Notes: generated by a model not told the origin, from the sequence alone. DNA of 64,000 bases from Actimicrobium antarcticum (GCF_039536745.1 NZ_BAAAZE010000014.1:1-64000); one strand, 5' to 3'; positions 16,688 to 26,118 are shown, counted from the stretch's first letter. Program-made: numbers and translations.

Positions 16688-18112
16688 ATGCAAAATCGAA
16701 TCAGGAACGCGTCACTACCCGTGGGCTGCGTGGCGCTGGTCAGTCTGCTGACTGCCTGCGCGCCAACGCTGCAGCGTAACGAGTCGGCAGCATCGCCGCA
16801 AGACGCCATACAGGCCGCCTTCGTGGTGCAGGCCGACAACGGCAACGCTATTGCGCGTGTCGTGACGGTGGCCGCGAGTTGCCCCATGATCGACATCGAT
16901 GGCCGGGCCCGAGCGATGCAAGTGCGCGCCGCCGCCGCGCTGCTGCCATCCCGCAGCGGTGGCAAGCAAGCCGATAACAAGGCTGTGGCGTTTCCGGTTC
17001 TGACCTGCGAAACCACATTGCCGCGCGGCGCAAATACCCTGCAGGTCGGTCAGCATGCATTGCGTGCGCCGCGTGACACCATCAATCACATCGTGATCAT
17101 CGCCGATACCGGTTGCCGCATGAAGCAGTCGGATAACGCATTCCAGGATTGCAACGACCCGAAAAAATGGCCGTTCGCGCAAATCGCCCGCAGCGCTGCC
17201 GCGCTGCAGCCCGACCTCGTGCTCCATATCGGCGATATCCACTATCGCGAAAGTCCCTGCCCCACCACGCGCACCGGATGCGCCGGCAGTCCGTGGGGTT
17301 ATGGTTTCGATACCTGGAACGCCGACCTGTTTCAACCTGCCCAACCCTTGCTGGCTGCAGCGCCGTGGCTGTTTGTACGCGGCAATCACGAATCCTGCGC
17401 GCGCGCGGGCCAGGGCTGGTTCCGCTTCGTCGATACTCAGCCGTGGACTGCGGCGCGCTCCTGCGACGATCCGGCGTTCGATGACGGGGCTGACTACAGC
17501 GATCCGTTCTCCGTGCGCATCGACCCGGCCCTGCAACTGATCGTATTCGACTCGTCGAAAGCGGGCAGCAAGGCCTACGCACCGACCGATGCATCGTATA
17601 AAAAATATCTCGCGAACATGCAGCAGGCCGACCGCTTGTCCCGGCAGGCACCGCACAACTTTTTTATCAATCACCATCCGGTTCTGGGTTTCAGTCCAAC
17701 CAGAAATCCGGCAGAGGTCAAGCCCGGCAACGGGAGCCTGCAATCAGTGATGGCTGCGAGTCATCCCGGCCGACTTTTTCCGGCGGCTGTCGATGTCGCC
17801 ATGCATGGCCATGTTCACTTGTTCGAGGCAATCAGTTTCAGCAGCGATCATCCGGCCACTTTTGTCATGGGCAATGCCGGTTCGGCATCGGAAGGCGGCT
17901 TCGGTGAGCACTTGCCTGTCGGCGCGCAGGCAGCACCTGGCGCGGTGCCGGACGTGTTCCTGTCACGCCCGGAATTCGGCTTTGCCAGTCTTGACCGTGT
18001 CGGCGCCGGCTGGGTGCTGACGGAACGCGATGTCGATGGACGCGCCTTGATCCGATGCGATGTCGAGGGATCGAAAACGCGCTGTAAAAAAGTACAGGGT
18101 GGCAGTCACTGA
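16688..18112 (+). CDS. Lipoprotein metallophosphoesterase
   Basis: A calcineurin-like metallophosphoesterase of 474 residues with a lipoprotein signal (lipobox LLTAC; Cys near residue 23). The metal-ligand motifs are in order: IIADTGCR (Asp), VLHIGDIHYRE (Gly-Asp), VRGNHESCA (Asn-His), NHHPVLGF and MHGHVHLFE. ATG 16688 is preferred because GAGAGTG lies about seven bases upstream; ATG 16682 is also in frame. It would sit on a membrane facing the periplasm or outside. Placed 11 bases after tonB, it suggests that the module hydrolyses phosphate esters whose products the receptor imports. The actual substrate is unknown. Confidence 0.8.
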   Translation: MQNRIRNASLPVGCVALVSLLTACAPTLQRNESAASPQDAIQAAFVVQADNGNAIARVVTVAASCPMIDIDGRARAMQVRAAAALLPSRSGGKQADNKAVAFPVLTCETTLPRGANTLQVGQHALRAPRDTINHIVIIADTGCRMKQSDNAFQDCNDPKKWPFAQIARSAAALQPDLVLHIGDIHYRESPCPTTRTGCAGSPWGYGFDTWNADLFQPAQPLLAAAPWLFVRGNHESCARAGQGWFRFVDTQPWTAARSCDDPAFDDGADYSDPFSVRIDPALQLIVFDSSKAGSKAYAPTDASYKKYLANMQQADRLSRQAPHNFFINHHPVLGFSPTRNPAEVKPGNGSLQSVMAASHPGRLFPAAVDVAMHGHVHLFEAISFSSDHPATFVMGNAGSASEGGFGEHLPVGAQAAPGAVPDVFLSRPEFGFASLDRVGAGWVLTERDVDGRALIRCDVEGSKTRCKKVQGGSH

Positions 18113-18172
18113 CGAGTTGCTAAGGAAATGACCGCGAATGTGATCGCGGACGACATGGCGAGTGAACCGCAG

Positions 18173-18709
18173 CTACCACATCAAATCATCCGGAATCTGG
18201 AACGCCGCATACGGGTCGTCCGCATCCATCTCGGTGCTGGTTTTGTTCACCCGCACCACAAGCGCGGCGTCGCGCTCGGCGATCTTGTCGGCGATGACCC
18301 TGGGCACCAGTTCGGGAGCGCTGCCCTGGCAGACAATCACCAGCCGGCCAGCCACAAGATGCGCATGGACTGCGGCCGAGACGTAGAGACGCTCAACCTT
18401 GTTGGCGTGGGTAAAGTTGTAGGCGATATCGCCAGCCCCTTTGCTCTGGCGATTCTGTTGCACCATCTGCGCAATTTGCGCCGTGATTGCCTTTTGGGTA
18501 GCGGCAGCGTCGCGCTGGGCATTGAGTTCGCGCGCCCGCTCGGCATTCTTGCGCTGTGTTTCCAGTGCCGCCAGGCGCGCTTCATCGACACTTTGCGTGC
18601 CGGTCCGGCGCTCGACTTTTTTCTGCTTGTTCTTGTCCTGGTTGGCCAGTTTGGCTTTATTTTTATCGACCAGACCTGCCTTCAAAAACTGCTCTTGCAA
18701 AGAGGCCAT
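18173..18709 (-). CDS. DUF2058-family protein
   Basis: A 178-residue protein of the DUF2058 (YaiL-like) family. The N-terminus MASLQEQFLKAGLVDKNKAKLANQDKNKQKK is typical, followed by a highly charged coiled-coil region to about residue 85. A C-terminal domain follows (VERLYVSAAVHAHLVAGRLVIVCQG). It has no signal peptide and is expected in the cytoplasm; its role is not established. The start at ATG 18709 matches the family; upstream in-frame codons to 18838 are not conserved-looking. It is convergent with the phosphoesterase gene. Confidence 0.85.
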   Translation of the reverse strand: MASLQEQFLKAGLVDKNKAKLANQDKNKQKKVERRTGTQSVDEARLAALETQRKNAERARELNAQRDAAATQKAITAQIAQMVQQNRQSKGAGDIAYNFTHANKVERLYVSAAVHAHLVAGRLVIVCQGSAPELVPRVIADKIAERDAALVVRVNKTSTEMDADDPYAAFQIPDDLMW

Positions 18710-18862
18710 GTGTACTGCTCCGTAGTGACGTATCAAGGAATCGCCAGCCCCGATGGCAGAGCCGGCAGTGGAAGGGCATGAGGATAGCGAACACGCTGGC
18801 GCTTCAGAGCAGCGACAATACAACAACGTCGCAAGCACGGTAATCCATAGCGCTACTCATAA

Positions 18863-18892
18863 AAAAAGGCCCAGGATGATTGGGCCTTTTTA
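18863..18892 (-). terminator. Rho-independent terminator
   Basis: The stem AAGGCCCA / TGGGCCTT with an eight-base loop is flanked by A and T runs on both sides, so it can work in both directions. It lies about 70 bases after the stop of the HTH gene at 18961-19419 and shields the DUF2058 gene. Confidence 0.8.
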
Positions 18893-18960
18893 TCACACAG
18901 TGTCGGTACTGAACGGCAAGGCGTCTCTCTCGGAGTGACCATGCCTGCTTACCTGTCTTG

Positions 18961-19419
18961 TCAGACACCCGTCTTCAATTTGACGACCCGTGCAGGACGG
19001 TCCGACTCGGCTTCTGCAGGTTGCCGTCCCTTTTGGGCGAGCAGCTTGATGAAATCCTGCACGATCTGCCGGTGATGCATGTCCAGGGCCATGAAATCTG
19101 CGATCAGTTTGGATTGCGCTGATTCTGATGCACCAGACGCCTGAGGCGAAACGATCGCTGCATTTTCTTCCGGACCGCCAAAACGTAACCACTCTGCAGT
19201 CACTCCTAGCCAATTCGACAACGCACGAAGCTTATCCTGTGTCGGAATTGATTCCCCGACTAGCCATTTGCGGGCGGCATGTACGGTGATCGGACTGCCG
19301 GAAAACCGGAAATTGAATTCTCTGGATAGATACGTCGGATGGTTTGCTGCGTGGTTCGCGTTGCGCAAAGCCAGTTGCAGTCGAGCACTAAAAGCAGTCC
19401 GTTCAGTTGAGGTTTTCAT
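18961..19419 (-). CDS. XRE-like helix-turn-helix regulator
   Basis: A 152-residue protein. The N-terminal half contains a helix-turn-helix of the lambda-repressor/XRE type: ITVHAARKWLVGESIPTQDKLRALSNWLGVTAEWLRFG, about residues 43-80. The C-terminal half (SAQSKLIADFMALDMHHRQIVQDFIKLLAQK) is helical and probably mediates dimerisation. It lacks the LexA/CI-type peptidase residues, so it is not a self-cleaving repressor. It is transcribed away from a long AT-rich spacer with inverted repeats, which it may bind. Its targets are unknown. Confidence 0.75.
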   Translation of the reverse strand: MKTSTERTAFSARLQLALRNANHAANHPTYLSREFNFRFSGSPITVHAARKWLVGESIPTQDKLRALSNWLGVTAEWLRFGGPEENAAIVSPQASGASESAQSKLIADFMALDMHHRQIVQDFIKLLAQKGRQPAEAESDRPARVVKLKTGV

Positions 19420-19704
19420 ATTAAGTTTGACTCCGAAAAGATTGAAATCACCAACAAGTTCTTGGAGGAATCGCCATTTTCAATCTCATTATTGACGTTC
19501 TGTACACGCTGGACATGCTGGATAATCGTCGAAAAATGTTATTTTTTTCCCTGAAGCAAATATACAGCATGCGCAAATAAAAAAACATTTGGTTCCATCA
19601 TAAAAACCAATAATTCAGAAAAGAAAAGCATTGAAACCGTTATTTATCGACAAATTTTCTCAGATATACCTATTTTTTTGTGATTTTTTAATTATTATTT
19701 TTAA

Positions 19705-19733
19705 ATATGTCAAATTACGTTAATTTGACATAT
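19705..19733. promoter_or_regulatory. Perfect 13-bp inverted repeat
   Basis: Arms ATATGTCAAATTA and TAATTTGACATAT are separated by CGT. The symmetry over 26 arm bases is unlikely by chance and has the size of a dimeric regulator site. It lies 286 bases before the HTH gene start and 375 before the response-regulator start. Confidence 0.6.
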
Positions 19734-20067
19734 CAGAGATATGGCCCCTCACGGCTACCGCTATCAGTTTAACTCTCCATACATGCCCTCGTTTCCCTGA
19801 GCAATACGGCGAACGGATTATCAGAACCGGCATAACGAACGAGGCCACGACACTTTTCATCGTGCTCAAAAAATGCCAAAAAGAAATTTTTGCGTATTAC
19901 TATGAGTAGCAGATGCTATGTCTTTGTCGATGCAGTGTGGCAATTTCCCCTTTAGTCGACGACGCCCCCATCGACCACGCTCGCCATCTGCCAGAATGTT
20001 AATTCTCAATGTGAACAATTGTTAAAGTAAAACGAAAAAAGCCCGGCGATTAACATTAGTTGGTAAA

Positions 20068-20077
20068 TTGACGTCAA
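20068..20077. promoter_or_regulatory. Palindrome upstream of response regulator
   Basis: TTGACGTCAA is a perfect palindrome 30 bases before ATG 20108, nested in TTGGT...ACCAA. The position suits an autoregulatory operator overlapping the promoter or leader. Confidence 0.4.
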
Positions 20078-20107
20078 CCAATTAACCCCCGTTTTCGAGA
20101 CCGACTC

Positions 20108-20797
20108 ATGAGAATTGCCGTACTTGACGATGACCGCACCCAGACTGATCTGGTATGCCAGGTTCTGACCGCCTCGGGTCATTCTTGCCATCCTTTCCAG
20201 AGCGGAAAAGAGATGCTGAACCAGCTCCGTCGTGAAAGTTTCGACATGTTGATCATTGACTGGCAGGTGCCGGATCTGAGCGGCGCTGACGTACTGCTGT
20301 GGGCACGCGAGAAATTGCCACCTGTACTGCCAGTGCTTTTCATGACCAGTCGTTCGGGTGAAGACGATATCGTTGCAGGACTGGCCGCGGGCGCCGACGA
20401 TTACATGATCAAACCGATCCGTCGCGGTGAGCTGGTGGCACGCGTACAGGCCTTGTTGCGACGGGCTTATCCGACCCAGAACACGATCGAACAGATTCAG
20501 TTCAGCCAGTATATTTTTGAGCCGCGCACCGGACGCCTGCTTGCCAATGGCGAATTGATCGAACTGACACAAAAAGAATTCGATCTGGCGCTGCTGCTGT
20601 TCCGCAATCTGGGACGACCCCTGTCACGGGCCTACATTCTGGAAGCGGTCTGGTCGCGTGATGTCGAGATTCCGTCACGCACGATGGATACCCATGTATC
20701 GCGTGTCCGTACCAAGTTAAAATTGCGCCCGGAACATGGTTTCCGCTTGGCACCAGTTTATAGTTACGGCTATCGGCTGGAACAAGTCGCCAGCTAG
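20108..20797 (+). CDS. OmpR-family response regulator
   Basis: A 229-residue two-component regulator. The receiver domain (1-120) has the acidic triad in VLDDD, the phosphorylation site Asp51 in LIIDWQVPDLSG, the switch Thr in LFMTSRSGED and the invariant Lys in MIKPIRRGEL. The C-terminal OmpR/PhoB winged helix (about 130-225) includes IELTQKEFDLALLLFRNLGRPLSR and SRTMDTHVSRVRTKL. Genes for a LysM-FecR protein and a CHASE2 histidine kinase follow in the same direction, so that kinase is its probable partner. The DNA target is unknown. Confidence 0.9.
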   Translation: MRIAVLDDDRTQTDLVCQVLTASGHSCHPFQSGKEMLNQLRRESFDMLIIDWQVPDLSGADVLLWAREKLPPVLPVLFMTSRSGEDDIVAGLAAGADDYMIKPIRRGELVARVQALLRRAYPTQNTIEQIQFSQYIFEPRTGRLLANGELIELTQKEFDLALLLFRNLGRPLSRAYILEAVWSRDVEIPSRTMDTHVSRVRTKLKLRPEHGFRLAPVYSYGYRLEQVAS

Positions 20798-20873
20798 TAC
20801 CGACCAGCATCCCTGCGCAGACAGGTTTCAATGCGATGCGGAACTAGCGCCCACACTGCATTGAAAAGGACAC

Positions 20874-22298
20874 ATGCGCGCCACTATCGTTCGCTGGATT
20901 CGAACCGGGTCACTGACTGCACTCGCTTTCTGCGCGACGCTACTGCTTGCTTTGCCACCTGCATTTTCGGCTGAGGACAGCGACAGCTTGCTCGTCTCGG
21001 CGTCCAGCATTACCTACACGACCCGCCGCGGCGATACGCTGTCATCGATCGCGACCCGGTTCACCAATGCCACCGGCAACTGGAATGTACTTGGCAAACT
21101 CAATAACATCAGCAAAGACACCAGCATTCCCGTCGGCACGCCCATCCTGATTCCAGCCAGCCTGCTGATCGATGAACCCAGCCAGGCGCAGGTGCTCGCT
21201 GTGTCCGGCAATGTCAGCGCCATGGGTGCCGACAACCGGCCTGTGGCGCTAAAAATTGGTAGTGTCATCACCGAAGGAATGCAACTCGATACTGCGACCA
21301 ACAGCTTCCTGACCATCGGCCTGTCCGACGCGTCAAAGCTGTCGATCCCATCCGGCAGTCGTGTGCGAATGGCCAAGTTGCGCATGGCGCGCTACACCCG
21401 TAGTCCGCGCACCGAAATCGCCATCCTGCGTGGCAGTATCGAATCACAGGTCACGCCTCTGACACCGAATATGGGCCGGTTCGAGATCCGTTCACCGCTG
21501 GCCATGGCCGGTGTGCGCGGCACCCATTTCCGGGTACGGATTCTTCCCAATGGCACGACTGGCAACGAGCTGTTGAGCGGTACGGTCGAGGTGGAACGCC
21601 ATGTGCCCGGCGATGGAATACTGCTGCAAAAAGGTCAGGGTAACGTCGTCACGGCTGTCGCCGTCGGTGCGCCTGTGGGTTTGCTGGCAGCACCCCAACT
21701 GGCTGACCAGGCCTATTTGCAACCAGCTGCGATGGCCAATTTCAGCGTCACGCCGCTGGCCGGAGCGGCCGGCTACCACCTGCAAATCGGCACCGATGCA
21801 GAGGGTCTGAACCTGCTGGCAGAAACCCGATCGGCCAGCACCAATATCCCCATCAACGGCATCCGCGAAGGCAATTATTTTGTGCGCGTCTCCGCGATCG
21901 ATCGGCTCGGACTGGAAGGGTATGCACGCATGGTGCCGGTCAACCTCAGCCTGCGCCAGTCCGAGGCCAGGATCGCGGCGCCCAGCCCGCCAGTCATCGA
22001 AAGCAGCGATAGCAAACAGTTCCAGCTCACGTGGCGCAGCCCGTCACCCGCCGCGGGATTCCGAATTCAGGTCGGACGCGATGCCGATTTCAGCTGGCTG
22101 CAGTTCAATGCCACCACCGTAAAACCGGAATTAACGTTACCGCGACCGCCCTTCGGCACCTATTTTGCGCGGGTCCAAATCCAGAATGCCGATGGCAGTA
22201 CCGGCCCTTTCTCGGCAACGCAGGGCTTTGTCGTGACCGATCAGTGGATCATCCATGAGGGCAATCCGATCGCTGCCCAACTTGGCCGGACGCGCTGA
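20874..22298 (+). CDS. LysM-FecR periplasmic domain protein
   Basis: A 474-residue exported protein. The signal peptide covers about residues 1-33 (LLALPPAFSAED). A LysM peptidoglycan-binding domain follows at 47-93 (YTTRRGDTLSSIATRF ... IPVGTPILIP). A FecR domain lies at about 125-225 (GSVITEGMQLDTATNSFLTIGLSDASKLSIPSGS ... AMAGVRGTHFRV). The C-terminal half has two fibronectin-like repeats (FSVTPLAGAAGYHLQIGTDAEG and FQLTWRSPSPAAGFRIQVGRDADF). ATG 20874 is preceded by AAGGA. Unlike true FecR it has no cytoplasmic anti-sigma part. It probably senses or binds the cell wall for the downstream kinase. Confidence 0.85.
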   Translation: MRATIVRWIRTGSLTALAFCATLLLALPPAFSAEDSDSLLVSASSITYTTRRGDTLSSIATRFTNATGNWNVLGKLNNISKDTSIPVGTPILIPASLLIDEPSQAQVLAVSGNVSAMGADNRPVALKIGSVITEGMQLDTATNSFLTIGLSDASKLSIPSGSRVRMAKLRMARYTRSPRTEIAILRGSIESQVTPLTPNMGRFEIRSPLAMAGVRGTHFRVRILPNGTTGNELLSGTVEVERHVPGDGILLQKGQGNVVTAVAVGAPVGLLAAPQLADQAYLQPAAMANFSVTPLAGAAGYHLQIGTDAEGLNLLAETRSASTNIPINGIREGNYFVRVSAIDRLGLEGYARMVPVNLSLRQSEARIAAPSPPVIESSDSKQFQLTWRSPSPAAGFRIQVGRDADFSWLQFNATTVKPELTLPRPPFGTYFARVQIQNADGSTGPFSATQGFVVTDQWIIHEGNPIAAQLGRTR

Positions 22299-22312
22299 CG
22301 CGCCCCCTTTTT

Positions 22313-24697
22313 GTGCCGATCCGTACTGTCCTCCTCTACTCGCAGCGAGTCGCTGCATTAAAGAACTTTTTTGCGCTACGCGAATGGCTGACCCTGCTGC
22401 TGGTCATGCTGCTGCTGGCCGCAGGACTGGGCTGGCAAAACGGCTTGGGCCGCATCGATCAAACCCTCTACGACAAGCTGATGTCCGCCAGCGGAAAGCC
22501 GGCCCGGGATGACATCATTATTATCGGCATCGATGATTACAGTTTGTCCGAACTGGGACGCTGGCCCTGGCCACGTCAATTGCATGCACGGCTGATCGAC
22601 CGGCTCGGCGCGGCAAACCCGCGTGCGATCGGGCTCGACGTCATCCTGTCGGAACCGGAACAGGCACCACGGCTCGGCGATGCGGCCCTGCAAGCGGCAC
22701 TGGCACGCAACGCAAAAGTGGTATTGCCAGTCGTCATGAGCAATACCCTGACCGGCCATCATGCATCGCTACCCATTCCTGACCTGGCTGGCGCCGCCCA
22801 CAAGCTAGGCCATATTGCGTTAAACATCGACAACGATGGCGTCCTGCGCCGTGTGAATTTGCTGGAGCAGGACGGCGCACGATGGTGGCCCCATTTTTCG
22901 TCGCAGGTAGGGGGCGACGGCCTGCCGCAGCAACGCATACCGGCACAATCGGGCCGCGGCGAACCTGTCCTGATTTCGTATGCCGGCGGCAGCGGACATT
23001 TCAGAACGGTGCCGTACGTCGCTGTTCTGCGCGGCGAAGTCCCGGCTGAATTTTTCACCAACAAATACGTGATGGTTGGCGCGACCGCGGTCGGCATGAC
23101 AGATACCTATCCGACCCCCGTCTCCGGACAGTCCGGTGGCATGGCCGGCATTGAAATCAACGCGAATATTCTGGCAAGCCTGCTCGATGGCACCTCGCTC
23201 AGCGCTGCCCGGCCCTGGCAGACTGCGCTGTTTAGCAGCCTCCCGGTATTGCTTGCGATGCTGTGCTATTTCCTGTTCTCGCCACGGGCGGCGTTGCTGG
23301 CGACCGCAGCGCTGATCATCAACAGCCTCGGCCTGTCGCTGATCGCGTTTCAATACGGCTTATGGATACCGCCCGCCGCCGCCTGCATAGTCCTGATACT
23401 GGTGTATCCGCTCTGGAGCTGGCGGCGCCTGGACGCCGCGATCAGTTATCTCGGCCAGGAATTCAGCCGGCTCGATAGCGAACCGCATTTGCTGCCCGAG
23501 ATCAAGGACAACGGCGTACGCAGTGCAGACATTCTCGAACGTCGCATCAACGCAATGAAAAACGCCTCGCGCCGAGTGCGTGACTTGCGCCAGTTTGTCT
23601 CGGACAGCCTTGACAGCCTGCCCGATGCAACACTGGTGACGACAGTCGACGGGTATGTGTTGTTAGCGAATAAACACGCGGTCGACTATTTCGCCAGTGT
23701 CGGCTTCAAAAAAGTCAATGGCGCGCTGCTGCCTTATCTGTTTTTGACGCCGGGACTGTCACCGCCACACGCTCTCGACCCGTCCATCGACAGCCCGTTC
23801 AACTGGTGGGACTTGCTTGACCCTGAACGCGCCTCGACCTTCGGCGACGGCGTCGACTTTCGGGACAAATCCGGTATGGAACTGCTGGTGCGCAGCGCGC
23901 CGTGCCGCTCGAACGACAATGTGCTGACTGGCTGGATCGTCAGCCTGGTGAACATCTCGCCGATACGCTCGGCCGAACACAGCCGTGACGAAACGCTGCG
24001 CTTCCTGTCCCACGACATGCGTACGCCGCAAGCATCGATCCTTGCGCTGCTGGAATTGCAAGCCAATCCGGCATCGGCCCTGCCACAAACCGAGTTGTTT
24101 GCGCGCATCGACCGGGCCTGTCGCAAAACCCTGGGTCTGGCCGACAACTTTGTCCAGCTTGCCCGTGCCGAGTCGCATGAATACCGCTTTGAAGAAGTCG
24201 ATTTCCATGACATCGTGTTTGACGCCACCGATGAAATGTGGACGCTGGCGAACAGCAAAAAAATTACCATCCGCACCGAAATCACCAGCGAGTCGTTTCC
24301 GGTGCGGGTTGACCGCGGGCTAATGACACGCGCGCTGGCGAACCTGCTATCGAACGCGATCAACTACAGCCCGGAGGGCACCACGATCGTGTGCGCGATG
24401 ACGGCACGGCAAGGCCTGTCCGGCAGCCGGATCGCCTGCACCATCACGGACCAGGGCTATGGCATCGCCGCGGAAGACCAGATCAAGTTGTTCCAGCGCT
24501 TCCAGCGCGTCGACCTGCCCAACCAGCCACGCCATGACGGCATCGGACTCGGACTGGTTTTTGTCAAAACCGTCATCGAACGGCATCACGGAGAAATTTC
24601 GTTTACCAGCAAAGTGGGCATCGGTACGACATTCACGGTCGACCTGCCTGTTGTCGCCGAACACCCCCGGCCGGATGAAGGCGATCAGCAGTTATAA
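22313..24697 (+). CDS. CHASE2-domain sensor histidine kinase
   Basis: A 794-residue membrane kinase with a GTG start 15 bases after the FecR gene. A first helix (about 25-42) leads into a large periplasmic CHASE2 domain, about residues 45-310 (DDIIIIGIDDYSLSELGRWPWPR and NKYVMVGATAVGMTDTYPTPVS). Three clustered helices lie near 305-375, then a coiled linker and a PAS-like segment (430-540). The HisKA phospho-acceptor is His567 (LSHDMRTPQASIL). The ATPase domain has NLLSNAINYSPEG, ITDQGYGI and DGIGLGLVFVK. It should phosphorylate the OmpR-type regulator at 20108-20797. Confidence 0.9.
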   Translation: MPIRTVLLYSQRVAALKNFFALREWLTLLLVMLLLAAGLGWQNGLGRIDQTLYDKLMSASGKPARDDIIIIGIDDYSLSELGRWPWPRQLHARLIDRLGAANPRAIGLDVILSEPEQAPRLGDAALQAALARNAKVVLPVVMSNTLTGHHASLPIPDLAGAAHKLGHIALNIDNDGVLRRVNLLEQDGARWWPHFSSQVGGDGLPQQRIPAQSGRGEPVLISYAGGSGHFRTVPYVAVLRGEVPAEFFTNKYVMVGATAVGMTDTYPTPVSGQSGGMAGIEINANILASLLDGTSLSAARPWQTALFSSLPVLLAMLCYFLFSPRAALLATAALIINSLGLSLIAFQYGLWIPPAAACIVLILVYPLWSWRRLDAAISYLGQEFSRLDSEPHLLPEIKDNGVRSADILERRINAMKNASRRVRDLRQFVSDSLDSLPDATLVTTVDGYVLLANKHAVDYFASVGFKKVNGALLPYLFLTPGLSPPHALDPSIDSPFNWWDLLDPERASTFGDGVDFRDKSGMELLVRSAPCRSNDNVLTGWIVSLVNISPIRSAEHSRDETLRFLSHDMRTPQASILALLELQANPASALPQTELFARIDRACRKTLGLADNFVQLARAESHEYRFEEVDFHDIVFDATDEMWTLANSKKITIRTEITSESFPVRVDRGLMTRALANLLSNAINYSPEGTTIVCAMTARQGLSGSRIACTITDQGYGIAAEDQIKLFQRFQRVDLPNQPRHDGIGLGLVFVKTVIERHHGEISFTSKVGIGTTFTVDLPVVAEHPRPDEGDQQL

Positions 24698-24733
24698 TGA
24701 CACCCTGAAAAGCAAGTCTGGCACACCCCTATC

Positions 24734-26026
24734 ATGCAACTGCTCGCGCTCGGCCTCAATCACACTACTGCTCCGCTGTCACTGCGCGAGAAGGTCGCCT
24801 TTCCGGCGGACCAGATCGGACAAGCAGTGGTGGCAGCGCGCGCGTGGTTCGGCGAAAGTGCCGGCGATATCCGCACCGGTGATGAAGCCGCCATCCTCTC
24901 GACCTGCAACCGCACCGAACTGTATGCGGCCAGCGACCTGCCTGGCGGCGCCGAAGCAGTGCTCGATTCCACCGCCCATTTTCTGGCCAGTTATCACAAG
25001 CTCCCGTACGCCGAACTGCGCCCGTATCTGTACGCGTTGCCACAGGGCGAAGCAGTACGGCATGCATTTCGGGTGGCTTCCGGGCTGGATTCGATGGTGC
25101 TGGGCGAACCACAAATTCTCGGGCAGATGAAAGACGCCGTGCGTCAGGCCGATGCGGCCGGCGGACTCGGCACGTATCTGCACCAGATGTTCCAGCGTAC
25201 TTTTTCGGTCGCCAAGGAAGTCCGCAGCACCACCGAGATCGGCGCGCACAGCGTCTCGATGGCAGCGGCTGCGGTACGGTTGTCGCAACGGATTTTCGAC
25301 AGCATCAGCGAGCAGCATGTGCTGTTCATCGGTGCCGGAGAAATGATTGAATTGTGTGCAACCCATTTCGCTGCACACCATCCGAAGTCGATCACGATTG
25401 CCAACCGCACGCTGGAACGCGGCGAAGCACTGGCACAGCGATTCAACGGCAAGTCACTGCGACTGGCCGAACTGTCGGACCAGCTGGCGAACTTCGATAT
25501 CGTGATTTCATGCACGGCCTCGGCTTTGCCGATCATCGGCCTGGGCCTGGTCGAACGTGCCATCAAGGCCCGCCGTCACAAGCCGATGTTCATGGTCGAC
25601 CTGGCGGTACCGCGCGATATCGAACATGAAGTCGCACGGCTCGACGACATCTTTTTGTACACGGTCGATGACCTCGGCGCAGTGGTCCAGACCGGTGTCG
25701 ATAGCCGTCAGGCCGCCGTGGCGCAAGCCGAAGCCATCATCGATACGCGCGTGCAATCCTTCATGCACTGGGTCGACCACCGGGCGATGGTGCCCGTGAT
25801 CCAGGAATTGCACGAGTCCAGCGAAGCATTGCGGCTGCATGAACTCGAGCGCGCCCGCAAACTGCTGGCCCGTGGCGAAGACATCGACGTGGTACTGGAA
25901 GCCCTGTCGCGCGGGCTGACTGCCAAGTTCCTGCATGGCCCGCAACAGGCGCTCAACAATGCCCACGGCGACGAGCGCGCCCGCCTGGCGGCGCTGCTGC
26001 CGCAACTGTTCCGCACCCGCCGCTAG
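24734..26026 (+). CDS. hemA: Glutamyl-tRNA reductase
   Basis: HemA reduces glutamyl-tRNA to glutamate-1-semialdehyde, the first step of tetrapyrrole synthesis in most bacteria. The 430-residue protein starts MQLLALGLNHTTAPLSLREKV. The catalytic cysteine is in LSTCNRTELYA and the substrate-binding region is GEPQILGQMKDAV. The NADPH domain has VLFIGAGEMIELCATHF and the dimerisation domain is C-terminal. A perfect -10-like TATAAT at 24693-24698 lies 35 bases upstream. It is followed by prfA, the usual order in this group. Confidence 0.97.
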   Translation: MQLLALGLNHTTAPLSLREKVAFPADQIGQAVVAARAWFGESAGDIRTGDEAAILSTCNRTELYAASDLPGGAEAVLDSTAHFLASYHKLPYAELRPYLYALPQGEAVRHAFRVASGLDSMVLGEPQILGQMKDAVRQADAAGGLGTYLHQMFQRTFSVAKEVRSTTEIGAHSVSMAAAAVRLSQRIFDSISEQHVLFIGAGEMIELCATHFAAHHPKSITIANRTLERGEALAQRFNGKSLRLAELSDQLANFDIVISCTASALPIIGLGLVERAIKARRHKPMFMVDLAVPRDIEHEVARLDDIFLYTVDDLGAVVQTGVDSRQAAVAQAEAIIDTRVQSFMHWVDHRAMVPVIQELHESSEALRLHELERARKLLARGEDIDVVLEALSRGLTAKFLHGPQQALNNAHGDERARLAALLPQLFRTRR

Positions 26027-26118
26027 CGAGCTTCGCGCCTGACTTTCCGTCTTTGCTGCTTCTTGCGCTGCTTCTTGCGCTACACCCCGCCCGCGCCACA
26101 CGATTTCCAGGAATATCC

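Larger units (their letters stand above)
19420..20107. other. AT-rich intergenic region
   Basis: This 690-bp spacer separates the HTH gene from the divergent response-regulator gene. Bases about 19,540-19,740 are much richer in A and T than the flanks, with poly-T and poly-A tracts. No coding frame is convincing. It contains the inverted repeats annotated at 19705-19733 and 20068-20077. AT-richness of this kind suggests a promoter region silenced by H-NS-like proteins or recently acquired DNA. Confidence 0.5.

Noticed and set aside
18128..18781. 217-codon plus-strand frame opposite the DUF2058 gene
   Set aside because: The minus-strand frame matches DUF2058 from start to end; the plus-strand frame is an antisense shadow.
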